Assembly: GCA_030848705.1 (NCBI GenBank)
Contig: JAUIZM010000016.1
Span: forward strand, 2,790,001 to 2,854,000
DNA length: 64,000 nucleotides
Origin: Heracleum sosnowskyi
Lineage: Eukaryota > Streptophyta > Magnoliopsida > Apiales > Apiaceae
Reading direction: 5' to 3'
Every line of letters begins with the position of its first letter. Position 1 is the first letter of the stretch. This document shows, piece after piece, positions 53,603 to 63,563 of the stretch. The position numbers and the translations under genes were made by a program. Below the pieces are notes generated by a model. It had not been told where the DNA came from, did no database searches, and saw nothing but the letters and a program-made list of their open reading frames with translations.

Positions 53603-56600
53603 TTAAGAGAAATTTAGCATACCTAGCTCACTTACTAATCTTGAGAATGTGGATTCATCAAGTGGCTTGGTAAAGATGTCTGCAAGTTGTTGTTCACTTG
53701 GAACAAAATGTAACTCCACAGTACCATTCATAACATGTTCTCTAATAAAGTGGTACTTGATGTCAATGTGCTTGGTCCTTGAATGCTGCACTGGATTCTC
53801 AGTAATGGCAATGGCACTAGTGTTGTCACAGAAAATAGGAATTTTCTCAACTCTTATTCCATAATCAAGTAGTTGATTTTTCATCCATAAAATCTGTGCA
53901 CAACAACTTCCAGCTGCAATATACTCAGCCTCAACTGTGGAGGTGGAAACTGAGTTTTGTTTCTTGCTGAACCATGATACAAGCTTGTTTCCTAGAAATT
54001 GACAGGTTCCTGTTGTGCTTTTCCTGTCAATTTTACATCCTGCATAATCTGCATCTGAATAACCAATTAGTTCAAAACCAGATTCTCTAGGATACCAAAT
54101 GCCAAGGTTTGGTGTTCCTTTGAGATATCTGAAAATTCTTTTAATAGCAACTAAATGGGATTCCCTAGGATCAGCTTGAAATCTAGCACATAGACATGTA
54201 GCAAACATAATGTCAGGTCTACTAGCTGTTAAATATAAAAGTGAGCCAACCATGCCTCTGTAACTTGAAATGTCCACAGATTTTTCCTTAGTATTCAATT
54301 CAAGTTTGGTGGCAGTAGGCATGGGTGTTTTGGCAGGAGAGCATTCCATTAAGTTAAACCTCTTTAACAAATCATTAATGTACTTGGTTTGACTAATGAA
54401 AATGCCTTCATTAACTTGCTTTACTTGAAGACCAAGAAAATAAGTTAACTCTCCCATCATGCTCATTTCATACTTACTTTGCATAAGCTTGGCAAACTTT
54501 TGACAAAGTTTTTCATCTGTAGACCCAAAAATTATGTCATCTACATATATTTGAACAAGTATTGTAGAGCCATTCACAATCCTATGAAAAAGAGTTTTAT
54601 CTACAGTACCTCTAGTGAAGTGATTCTCAAGGAGGAACTGTGAAAGTGTGTCATACCAGGCTCTAGGTGCTTGTTTCAAACCATAGAGTGCTTTGAGGAG
54701 GAAGTATACATATTCTGGAAAATCATCATCTTCAAAACCAGGAGGTTGACTTACATACACCTCCTCTTCCAATTCCCCATTTAGAAAAGCACTCTTCACA
54801 TCCATTTGATAGACCTTGAAATTGGCATGGGCTGCATAGGCTAGGAAAATCCTTATTGCTTCTAGTCTTGCAACAGGAGCAAAGGTTTCATCAAAATCAA
54901 TTCCTTCTTCCTGTGAGTAGCCTTTTGCAACCAATCTAGCTTTGTTCCTTGTGACTATGCCATTTTCATCCATCTTGTTTCTGAACACCCATTTTGTGCC
55001 TATGACACTCCTGTCCTTAGGCTTGGGCACCAGCTTCCAAACTTTGTTCCTTTCAAATTGGTTTAGCTCTTCTTGCATAGCCAAGACCCAATCTGGATCT
55101 AGAAGTGCATCCTCAACTTTCTTTGGCTCATCTTGAGACAGAAAGCTGCTATATAGACATTCTTCTTGAGTTGCTCTTCTAGTTTGGACTTTTGAAGACA
55201 CATCATCTATAATAAGTTCAAAGGGATGATCTTTAGTCCATTTCCTTGAGGGAGGTAGATTTGCTCTTGAAGAAGTAGCTTCATGATCATGATTGCCTAG
55301 ATTAGATATTTGTCCTTGAGAAACTCCCCCTGAGTTTGTTGTCCCTAATTGATCACTCCTGGAAGCATTTCTGTGACTGTCAACGGAATGACCATTTTGA
55401 CTGTCAACGAAACGCTCATTCTGACTGTCAATGGAATGACCATTTGGCCTACTAGCAGCTATTCTTTTCAATCTTAATGCAGCAATTTCATCTTCACTGC
55501 TGCTTTCATCTGTGCTAGATACAACAACTTTGGACTGTTTCTCAATAGTCTTATCATGATCCATTTGTTCTCCTTCCTCATTCTCAAAAGAGAGACTTTC
55601 ATGGAAACCTTCATCACAGAGACCCTGAATTTTGAGATCATCAAAGACAACATGTACAGATTCCATAACAATGTTGGTTCTGAGATTGTAGACTCTGTAG
55701 GCTTTCCCTGCTGCATAACCCACAAATATTGCTTCATCTGCCTTTGCTTCAAATTTCCCCAAATGCTCAGCTTGATTTCTCAGAACAAAGCACTTGCATC
55801 CAAAGACATGAAGAAAATCCAATAGTGGCTTCTTTCTTTTGAGTAGCTGATAAGGGGTCATTCCTTTGGCCTGATTAATCAAAGAAATATTCTGAGTGAA
55901 GCAAGCTGTATTAACTGCCTCAGCCCAAAAATAAGTTGGTAACTTTGATTCATCTAGCATTGTCCTTGCAGCTTCAATAAGTGTTCTGTTTTTCCTTTCA
56001 ACTACACCATTTTGCTGTGGTGTCCTTGCTGCTGAAAACTCATGCAAAATACCATTTTCTTCACAGAACACCTTCATGCTTGAATTCTTGAATTCTGTCC
56101 CATTGTCACTCCTAATCCTTCTTACTTTCAAGTCAGGATGATTGTTTACCATCTTGATGTGATTGATAATGATTTCACTTGCCTCATCCTTGGAGAGCAA
56201 AAAGAAAGTCCATGTAAATCTAGAAAAATCATCAACAATCACAAGACAATATTTCTGCTTTGAAATAGACATGACATTTACAGGGCCAAACAAATCCATA
56301 TGAAGCAACTCAAGCTGATGGACAATTGATGACTCTGTCTTGCTTTTGAATGATGCCTTCTTTTGTTTCCCTTTTTGACAGGCATCACACAAACCATCCT
56401 TGGAAAACTCCACTTGTGGAATTCCTCTAGCAAGATCTTTCCTCACCAAATCATTCATAACTTTAAAGTTCAGATGAGATAATTTCTTGTGCCATAGCCA
56501 ACTTTCATCCTTGCTTGCCTTGCTGAAAAGACAAGTGATGGTTTCTGGACTTGTGCTACTAAAGTCAGCAATGTACACATTCCCTCTTCTGAATCCAGTC

Positions 56601-56950
56601 ATTACCACATTGTTGTTTCCTCCTTGAGAAACAACACAGGCTTCTTTAGAAAAAGTAACTAAAAATCCTTTGTCACAAAGTTGGCTGATACTAAGCAAAT
56701 TGTGCTTAAGACCATCCACCAATGCAACTTCATCTATGATGACATTCTCTTTTGAAATCAAGCCATATCCCTTAGTGTAGCCTTTGCTGTCATCTCCAAA
56801 AGCAATACAAGGGCCAGCTCTTTCCTGAAACTCTGTGAGCAGGGTAGAATCACTAGTCATGTGTCTTGAACAACCACTATCCAAGTACCAAAGATTCCTT
56901 TTGTCTCCCTGCACACAATAAAACCAAATCAAGTCGATTTTGGTACCCAA
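53603..56950 (-). CDS. pol: D Pol polyprotein
   Basis: 1115 codons of open frame. The functional start is probably at CAG GGA (56911), since the first 14 codons fall in the putative intron. Protease WYLDSGCSRHMT, GAG-pre-integrase WHKKLSHLNF, integrase LHMDLFGPVN, SDNGTEF and QQNGVVERKNR, a linker with HSVDS/NERFVDSQN repeats from the family word (near 55380-55450), RT with DVKSAFLNG and YVDDIIFGS, RNase H with YSDADYAGC and CDNTSAIAITENP. Catalytic motifs are all present. Pol lies in the frame -1 relative to gag. Confidence 0.93.
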   Translation of the reverse strand: MGTKIDLIWFYCVQGDKRNLWYLDSGCSRHMTSDSTLLTEFQERAGPCIAFGDDSKGYTKGYGLISKENVIIDEVALVDGLKHNLLSISQLCDKGFLVTFSKEACVVSQGGNNNVVMTGFRRGNVYIADFSSTSPETITCLFSKASKDESWLWHKKLSHLNFKVMNDLVRKDLARGIPQVEFSKDGLCDACQKGKQKKASFKSKTESSIVHQLELLHMDLFGPVNVMSISKQKYCLVIVDDFSRFTWTFFLLSKDEASEIIINHIKMVNNHPDLKVRRIRSDNGTEFKNSSMKVFCEENGILHEFSAARTPQQNGVVERKNRTLIEAARTMLDESKLPTYFWAEAVNTACFTQNISLINQAKGMTPYQLLKRKKPLLDFLHVFGCKCFVLRNQAEHLGKFEAKADEAIFVGYAAGKAYRVYNLRTNIVMESVHVVFDDLKIQGLCDEGFHESLSFENEEGEQMDHDKTIEKQSKVVVSSTDESSSEDEIAALRLKRIAASRPNGHSIDSQNERFVDSQNGHSVDSHRNASRSDQLGTTNSGGVSQGQISNLGNHDHEATSSRANLPPSRKWTKDHPFELIIDDVSSKVQTRRATQEECLYSSFLSQDEPKKVEDALLDPDWVLAMQEELNQFERNKVWKLVPKPKDRSVIGTKWVFRNKMDENGIVTRNKARLVAKGYSQEEGIDFDETFAPVARLEAIRIFLAYAAHANFKVYQMDVKSAFLNGELEEEVYVSQPPGFEDDDFPEYVYFLLKALYGLKQAPRAWYDTLSQFLLENHFTRGTVDKTLFHRIVNGSTILVQIYVDDIIFGSTDEKLCQKFAKLMQSKYEMSMMGELTYFLGLQVKQVNEGIFISQTKYINDLLKRFNLMECSPAKTPMPTATKLELNTKEKSVDISSYRGMVGSLLYLTASRPDIMFATCLCARFQADPRESHLVAIKRIFRYLKGTPNLGIWYPRESGFELIGYSDADYAGCKIDRKSTTGTCQFLGNKLVSWFSKKQNSVSTSTVEAEYIAAGSCCAQILWMKNQLLDYGIRVEKIPIFCDNTSAIAITENPVQHSRTKHIDIKYHFIREHVMNGTVELHFVPSEQQLADIFTKPLDESTFSRLVSELGMLNFS

Positions 56951-57006
56951 GTTTCCTTGGGTCCTGTTTTGTTTGCCTTTGCTTTTCCTTTTATATCATT
57001 TTTCAC
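56909..57006 (-). other. Candidate optional gag-pol intron of D
   Basis: Minus strand: donor-like AAG/GTGAAA at 57006 (gag phase 0) and acceptor TTTTATTGTGTGCAG/GG ending at 56909; 98 nt, which is 2 mod 3 and equals the gag-pol frame offset. It removes the gag TGA. Inference. Confidence 0.4.
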
Positions 57007-59400
57007 CTTGGGCTCAGATTGATTTAAATCAATCTTCATCCTTGGTGTTGATTTCTGAGGATTGCTCACATTTTCATTCTTAGCATGCATAATTGGAGGA
57101 ACAAACATGTTATTCAAATTCCATGGCATTTGTGGCACATTAAACATATTCATGTATGGATTAGACACAAATGGCATGCTGGCATATGGATTTTGAAATT
57201 GTGCATATGGAGCAAACATGTTAGGCATAACAGGCATTGTAGGCATAGAACTATTCATTGCAGGCTTGGGAATTTTCACTTTAACAGTCTTCTTAACAGA
57301 TTTGCAGTTAGTAGATAAATGACTAACACTTCCACAATTAACACATGTTTTTCTAGGAGCATATTTATCAGGTGTGTAATTGTTGTGTTTGTTAATTCCT
57401 ACTTTGCCATTCCTGTTATTCCTTTTATTTCCCTTAGCCTCAACTTGAACATACTCTAACTTATCTTTCAATTGCTTGTTGGATAAGTGACCTACATTAG
57501 CTCATTCAACAGGCTTCTCAACTTTCTTTGATTTACTAGACTCACCTTGAACAAAGTTCTTGGTGACAAGACCATACTTGTCATTAAGTCTAGTGAGTTT
57601 ATCTTTTCTTTTGTCTGTCAACGAAACTCCCTGATCGGTTGATGGTTCATCTGTCAACGGAACATTGCATTCCGTTGACATATCAACCTTCAACAAATGA
57701 TCATTGATGTTTGTCGACTCTGTTTCTGATTCTAAGGTTTCACAAACATACCCTAGTTTCTCTTTGTTCTTTTTCCATGATTGTTCACAGAAAGATTCCA
57801 TACCTTGAACATTAATGATGTTGGTAGCAACATTCCTGGCATCTTTCCATTTAGCAATCACACTTTGTTCTATTTCAAGTTGTGTCTTAAGAATTTCTTC
57901 CCTTTGTAATACGTTCTCAAGTTCCTTCTTAGCATCCCTACTAACACATCTCATTTTCTCAAATTCAATGAGCTGTGCTTCTAACATTGCATTCCTATCA
58001 CTTAAGAGCAAATTAGTCTCTTTAATTCTTGAATTCTCTTTGGTAAGTGATTTAAGAGTAACACGCAAATTATATAATACAGTAGACATTTCATTTACTG
58101 CACTATCGCATTCCTCTTTAGAAAGCTCAGAAAGATTATTAATTGTTACCTGGTTGCTTGAGGAGCTTGCTTCCTGCTCATGATTGTTAGCCATAAGAGC
58201 CAAGTTGACATATTCAACATCATCATCAGAATCTTCACCATTACCAGCCCAATCATACTCCTGAGACATGAAAGCCTTTTCTTTTTTCTTGAGAAGTTCA
58301 AAGTATTTCTTTTTATAATCAACAGGCTCAAATTTCCTGTTGCCCTTCTCAACCTTGGGCTTTCTGCAGTCTCCAGCAAAGTGACCAAGCATTCCACAAT
58401 TGAAACATTTTGACTTAGACTTTTCAATCCAGTTTGATTTGTTAGGTTGAAAGTCTCTTCTTGGTGGCCTTGCTTCTGAGTTTCTCTTGAACTTGAACTT
58501 AGAGAATTTTCTTGACAGAAAAGCAATGTGTTCATCAATCTCATCTAAGTCATCCAAGTTGGCTGGTTCTGGTTCTTATTCTTCTGTCATTTTACCTTTA
58601 CCCTTGCTAACATCACTTCTACAACTAGCTCGACTAGTTGTGGCCTTTGCAGCTTCTTCAGTGTCATCTTCCAGTTGGTTCACAGATGCAATCAATGCAA
58701 TAGATCCACCCTTCTTCTGTACCTTTTCAATTTCCTCATCTTGCTCCATTTCCAGCTCATAAGTCTTCAAGGTTCCATAAAGCCTTTCAAGAGTGTAGTC
58801 TTTGTACTCTTGAGTGTTTCTGAGAGAAACAGTCATAGGCTTCCATTCTTTTGGAAGAGCTCTAAGAAATTTAAGGTTTGAATCCTTGGTTTGATAGATC
58901 CTCCCATACAACTTTAATCCATTCAAAAGCTTTTGAAACCTACTAAACGTGTCATTTAGGGTTTCACCAGCTTTAAAATGAAAATGCTCATATTGTTGTA
59001 TAAGGAGCTGCATTTTGTTTTCCCTAACTTGCTCAGTACCTTCACAGAGAGTTCTAACAGTGTCCCATACTTCTTTAGAGGTTGTACAGTTGATGACATT
59101 GTCAAACATCTCTTGCTCCAAACCATTAAACAGAATGTTCATGGTTCTCTTATCTTTATGGATTTCTGCAAGATCTTCAATAGTCCATTCTGAGACAAGT
59201 TTTGGAATTTCTACATCAGGAGCATCATCTGGCACTCCAATTCTAGATGCAAACTTCATGGGAACGTATGGACCTTTCTCAATGCAGTCTACATATCTCT
59301 CATCCATAGACATGAGATGTAAATGCATTTTTACTTTCCAGTGAAAGTAATTGTCCTTATCAAGAACTGGTATCTTCACACCTGCATCCTTCTTCACCAT
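56929..59400 (-). pseudogene. gag: D Gag with two nonsense codons
   Basis: ATG 59400 (MVKKDAGVKIPVLDKDNYFH), one frame to 56929 with TAA at 58576-58578 and TGA at 57502-57504. UBN2-type domain (TSKEVWDTVRTLCEG, QQYEHFHFKAGETL), CCHC knuckle CFNCGMLGHFAGDC, coiled coil, a second knuckle-like CVNCGSVSHLSTNC, a Met/Pro/Asn-rich segment near the end and the terminal ETWVPKST. TGA at 57502 fits CGA to TGA; the TAA lies in an EE*EPEP acidic run. Confidence 0.9.
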
Positions 59401-59450
59401 GGCTTCTGTTTTTGGTCTTGATCTTTAAACTTCTTGTATGTTAGAAGCTA

Positions 59451-59462
59451 GCTCTGATACCA
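59451..59462 (-). other. PBS of D
   Basis: Complement of TGGTATCAGAGC, two bases from the LTR end. Confidence 0.9.
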
Positions 59463-59464
59463 AT

Positions 59465-60503
59465 TGTTAATCCCAAATGACCTAACAGAATTGTAGAAGG
59501 GGGGGGGGGTTGAATACAATTCTTGATATTTTCTTAAACTTAAAACACTTTATAAAATAAAACTGAACTGAATAAATAAAAACACAAGATATAAATAATT
59601 CAGTTGGATTGTTTGATGATCCAACTGAAGTGTTTTTATTTCGGAAATAATCTGTGATACAAAAGTACACAGCTGCTCAGTTACAGAGTTGTAGAGAAGA
59701 ATGCTCTCAAAGATATACAAACTATTTGTTTTTCTTCTCTATTTCTATCTTAACTGCTACACTTGGTTATATATTACCCAAGTTTACAATACTATTTTTG
59801 GCTACACTAAAGTACACTAAAGGTAACCGCCAATAGTTTGCTTTTCATCCCTTTGTCCAGTGGTCCTTGGAGATCCTTGCTTTTGTCTTCATGCTTATTA
59901 TGATCACTCCCAAGAGCCCAATTGGAAACTGGGATGTTTCCTTATTCCCCATGTCCATTTTAATGGTTTCCAATGCAAAGTACACTTCCACATCACCTTT
60001 AGTTCTGTTCAGTAAACTGTCACTATCACTTTGTCAACTGTTCAGAAAAGCAATAATGATTCGTTGATAGCAGGGAGATGTGTTTCGTTGATAGCTTTAT
60101 TCTCCATTTCGTTGATGAGTAAACTCCATTCCGTTGATGAGTAAACTTCATTCCGTTGATGGTGTATCCCTCGTTTCGTTGATAGAGTAATCTTCATACC
60201 GTTGACATGTCTTCACTTAGGCAAAATTACAAGGCATGATATACTTACAATTGACCAACCTATTTTGCCTATCTATTACTTAGTCAACATGACTTAGAAA
60301 ACCTATCTAGTACATACAACAAAATGCATATCAAACTGTGAAGTATTGTACAGTGCAATTGCTACAACACTCATTCCGTTGATGAGCTTCCTGTCAACGA
60401 AACACTGCAAAGCATGCCATTCCGTTGACAGTTACAAAATGACTTAATACAAAATCTACTAAGTGTTTTTATAATTATCATCAAGAACAACATATTCCTA
60501 ACA
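59465..60503 (-). repeat. 5' LTR of D
   Basis: 1039 bp. It lacks 1 bp (near 59700) and 5 bp (near 59715) relative to the 3' LTR. The CGTTGA word cluster lies at 60060-60430; TATA-like TTATATATT is at 59767-59775 on the plus strand (minus-strand sense). Confidence 0.95.
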
Positions 60504-60508
60504 GTGTG

Positions 60509-61024
60509 TATGGGTTGAGTGTGTAAAAGAGAATGTAACCCCTAAACCTTTCCTCCTTGGTCTATATATAGGCCCCGGATTAGGGTTTAGGGGTTGTACC
60601 TGCAATCATGAGCGTTGAATCCTAGGTAGGTAGGACACCTGGGTGATGTTGATGGATTGCACGTGTCCAGGTGAAGGATTGTGGAATCGTGTACCAGGCT
60701 CCTGCTGGCGTGTGGTTTAAATAGGAAATAATTATCCTAATCATTAGATACCCTTGCGTGTCTTTATCAGGTGTGGACATCGATGATGACCTAGACATGT
60801 CACGTAACGAGGTATAGATTTTCTCACACAGGATATTGCCTTTGTCGCCAGGAGATAGTTAAACTTAAAGCTTGAGCCATAGCCTGGCAATGAGTCCGGA
60901 CTGGTACCTAGGTCATGACTCCCAGATGAGTCTGGACTAGGAGGCGGGCCATGACTGTAATGGTAATCCGGGTTCCAGGGGACTCCTGGCTCAGAGATAA
61001 GTCCGGGCTATACATAGCCTATCA
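60509..61024 (-). repeat. Element A 5' LTR, U3-side fragment
   Basis: 516 bp; together with 45558-45751 the LTR is 710 bp with TGATA/TATCA termini. A TATA region TCTATATATAGG lies at 60561-60572. The outer part (60890-61015) repeats GAGTCCGGACT-like words similar to the stems of the 93-bp array. D separates this promoter from gag of A. Confidence 0.75.
60561..60572 (-). promoter_or_regulatory. TATA box of element A 5' LTR
   Basis: CCTATATATAGA on the minus strand, inside the LTR, at a usual distance from the LTR ends. Confidence 0.5.
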
Positions 61025-61254
61025 GCGGTGATTATTTACAATTTTATGAATTCATGGATCGTCACATATAAATTTTATATCAATTTTAGTTGCTACTCGA
61101 AGATTAACCTACCACGGTGGATCGCAAAAACATATAAATCAGAGGCTACATGTATCCGTTTTGTGGCGATTAAAGGTTGGATGAAAAAAGTTTATGGTTA
61201 ACTAATGGCAGGAGAGGTTTAGTGTACATAAAAAATAAATCAAGGACAACTACA
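61025..61254. other. Unassigned flank between elements A and E
   Basis: 230 bp AT-rich DNA. No ORF or repeat seen. The candidate TSD of A is GCGGT (61025-61029), but its other copy lies outside the window. Confidence 0.4.
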
Positions 61255-61974
61255 TGATATATTCATGTAAAAAATTTTGGTGGAATGAAAGACAAGCATG
61301 AAGTCCGCAATAGAAATTGAAGTTCAAGTCCAAATTTTAGATGCACTGCGAAGTTAGAAGACAGGATGTCAGATCACATGCGCGCGGGGTAGTAGGAATA
61401 ATCCAATAGCAGAATTATTCGACCTGCAAAATAAAAACGAGATAAGTTTTAGTTTTTATTTTCCCGCTGTTATGGAATGAAAAGTAAATTTAGATGTTGA
61501 CGGCTGTATTCAATGAATGATGGTGGACAATCGTGTCTTTATGGCTGCTCTCGTGGTTCGTGACTAAACAGGTCCTCACAAGATGCCTACGTATCTCTGT
61601 TATGTAGAGAATCAAGCCAAAAAACGTAGTTCTGATTGTAGGATCAGGGTCCTTATATAGGCGTCAGGAGCCTTGCATTTAGAATAGAATTAGGTGACTT
61701 GGGGGCCAAGTCGCCTTCTTAGATCAGGATTGTGAATCCTATTTTGTAGGAGACTGACTCCTAGTTGGTTTGTGTGTCTTGATTGCTGATTCTTGAAGAG
61801 TTTAATATGTTTTGGACTCATTTAATGAGCTAGTAATTTCCCTTATTTATTAATTACGAAATTAATAAATGATTAGGGTTTCGGGCCTTTTTATCGGGCC
61901 TAATTCTTGGACCGAACTAGGTCTAATTAATATATCATTAATTACATATCTAGGGTTATTTTTAGCCCATATCA
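61255..61974 (-). repeat. 3' LTR of E
   Basis: The right edge is firm: CCCATATCA followed by the complement of a PPT. The left edge is inferred from TGATAT at 61255, which mirrors ATATCA, giving 720 bp. It contains a TATA box (61652-61660, minus sense) and the transcript-start block GATACGTAGGCATCTTGTGAG (complement at about 61580-61600), common in plant gypsy LTRs. Confidence 0.55.
61652..61660 (-). promoter_or_regulatory. TATA box of the E LTR
   Basis: CTATATAAGG on the minus strand. Confidence 0.5.
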
Positions 61975-61992
61975 TTTGCCCCCCAATTTCTA
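61975..61992 (-). other. PPT of E
   Basis: Minus strand AGAAATTGGGGGGCAAA, directly before the LTR start TGATATGGGC. Confidence 0.7.
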
Positions 61993-62177
61993 GGAAAACT
62001 TTTCAAGTTTTCGTAGAAATTATATTGACCTTTTTCGAGATTCGGGGTCTTTTTATCCTTTACCTAGGACTTTATTTACACCAGTGTTTCACAAGTATCG
62101 CCTTATTGCAAAGTGTGGATCGACCTACACATTTACGACGATTGTTGCCTTATTCGAGGCTAATTTGACATTTATAT

Positions 62178-62392
62178 GAAATATTCCTAATATTTAAGAA
62201 ATTTCCATGTACCCACAGGTATTTTTAATAATTATTCCTAATATTTTAGGAATTTTCATGTACCCACAGGTATTTTAATAATTATTCCTAATATTTTTAG
62301 GAATTTCCATGTACCCACAGGTATTTTTAATAATTATTCCTAATATTTTAGGAATTTTCGTGTACCCACAGGTATTTTTAACATTTATTCCT
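62178..62392. repeat. About 51-bp tandem repeat, four copies
   Basis: ATTCCTAATATTTTAGGAAT followed by a TGTACCCACAGGTAT block; starts near 62183, 62234, 62284, 62336. CCTAATATTTTAGG is a near-perfect palindrome in each unit. Confidence 0.85.
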
Positions 62393-62434
62393 AAAACTCA
62401 TTTTGAGGTCTTTTAGACCTCATTTTGAGGTTTT

Positions 62435-63090
62435 TTCGACCAGAATTCTAGGTCATTTTCGACCAGGATTCTAGGTCTTTTTCGACCAGGACTTGGGTGA
62501 TGTCGAATGGTTCGACCAGGAATTTTAGTATAAATTCGACCAGGAATTTTCGACCAGGAATCCAGGCTATTTCGACCTGGATTTTCGACCAGGAATCCTA
62601 GGTCATTTTCGACCAGGACTGGAATGAGGTCGATCAGTTCGACCAGAAAATTTAGTATAAATTCGACCAGGAATTTTCGACCAGGAATCCAGGCTATTTC
62701 GACCTGGATTTTCGACCAGGAATCCTAGGTCATTTTCGACCAGGACTGGAATGAGGTCGATCAGTTCGACCAGAAAATTTAGTATAAATTCGACCAGGAA
62801 TTTTCGACCTCGTTTCTTTGCATTTTCGAGCAGGAATTATAGCTTAATTTCGATCAGAATAGTGTTGAGGTCGAACACTTCGACCAGAAAGTTTAGGCCT
62901 TTTTCGACCTCAAATTTTCGACCAGGAATTAGTATTATTTCGATCTCATTCCCAGTATTCATTTTCGACTAGGAAGTGGAGTGAGGTTGAACATGTCGAC
63001 CTTGATTTTAAGTGTAAATTCGACCAGAAATCTTCGAGTTCAACTTGGGTCTTTTTCGACCTCACATTTTTCGACCAGGAATTTGGGTCG
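62435..63090. repeat. TTCGACCAGG-based repeat field with a 127-bp higher-order period
   Basis: More than 20 copies of TTCGACCAG/TTCGACCTGG-like words. A 127-bp unit starts near 62487, 62614 and 62741, then becomes degenerate. GGTCGA...TCGACC hairpins recur (62502-62516, 62628-62644, 62869-62885). Located in the 3' UTR of E. Confidence 0.85.
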
Positions 63091-63563
63091 TGTGTATACT
63101 GATACATGATTTTGCAAAATTTTCCGCGGGTTAGGGCTTTGTTTTAATTTGTGCTTGTGACATATGCTTTGTTTATTTATTATTCATGATTGGATCATGA
63201 AAAGTAATAAACACATTGAGGGGTCTTCATGAACGAAGATAGACATAACATTTCACTCGTTTCTTTAATTTTGAGCTTCCAGTATATCGAATCGGAGCTC
63301 GTTCTGAGCTCTACTTCCTCGAATTTTCTGGGGTTTCAACCCTTCACCCTTCGGGGTTCGTTGTATTCAACTCTATTTGTGTAGTTGACATGCATATTTT
63401 GTATGTTTTCCTTTGCAATAATTTGTAGTTTGTCTTGGCAAAGCTTTTGAGGATGTTTCTACCAATCAAAATGGGCTCAATCCTTCATCTGCTTTCTGGG
63501 AAGCTCATGATTTTATCGAATCTTATTTCTACTTGTCCTACTAGCGGATCCTTTTAGGATGCA
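63091..63563. other. Spacer between repeat field and pol of E
   Basis: 473 bp, AT-rich, no ORF or repeat noticed. Confidence 0.5.

Larger units (their letters stand above)
45752..60503 (-). mobile_element. Element D: third Ty1/copia SIRE-type family, 14.8 kb with a nested solo LTR
   Basis: TSD GTGTG at 45747-45751 and 60504-60508. LTRs are 45752-46796 (1045 bp) and 59465-60503 (1039 bp). I see about five substitutions and two small indels (1 and 5 bp) between them, roughly 0.5 percent. Gene order on the minus strand: PBS, gag, pol, extra ORF, PPT. Gag has two nonsense codons; the extra ORF has one and a 1.6-kb solo LTR. Pol is open. Confidence 0.95.
1..61024 (-). mobile_element. Element A: Ty3/gypsy Tat-lineage (Retand-like) LTR retrotransposon, left end outside window
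   Basis: Old host element of the nest. In its sense direction (minus strand) the order is 5' LTR, PBS, gag, protease, reverse transcriptase, two RNase H domains, integrase, a 93-bp tandem array and an extra ORF in antisense; the 3' LTR would lie left of base 1. Gag-pol plus 3' tandem repeat plus antisense extra ORF is the known layout of Tat/Retand elements. The LTR has TGATA...TATCA ends. Two copia elements cut it: B1 in gag-pol after 7676 and D in the 5' LTR after 45751. Removing both leaves at least 10.3 kb of A. Two in-frame TAG codons in pol and one in the antisense gene indicate decay. Confidence 0.85.
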
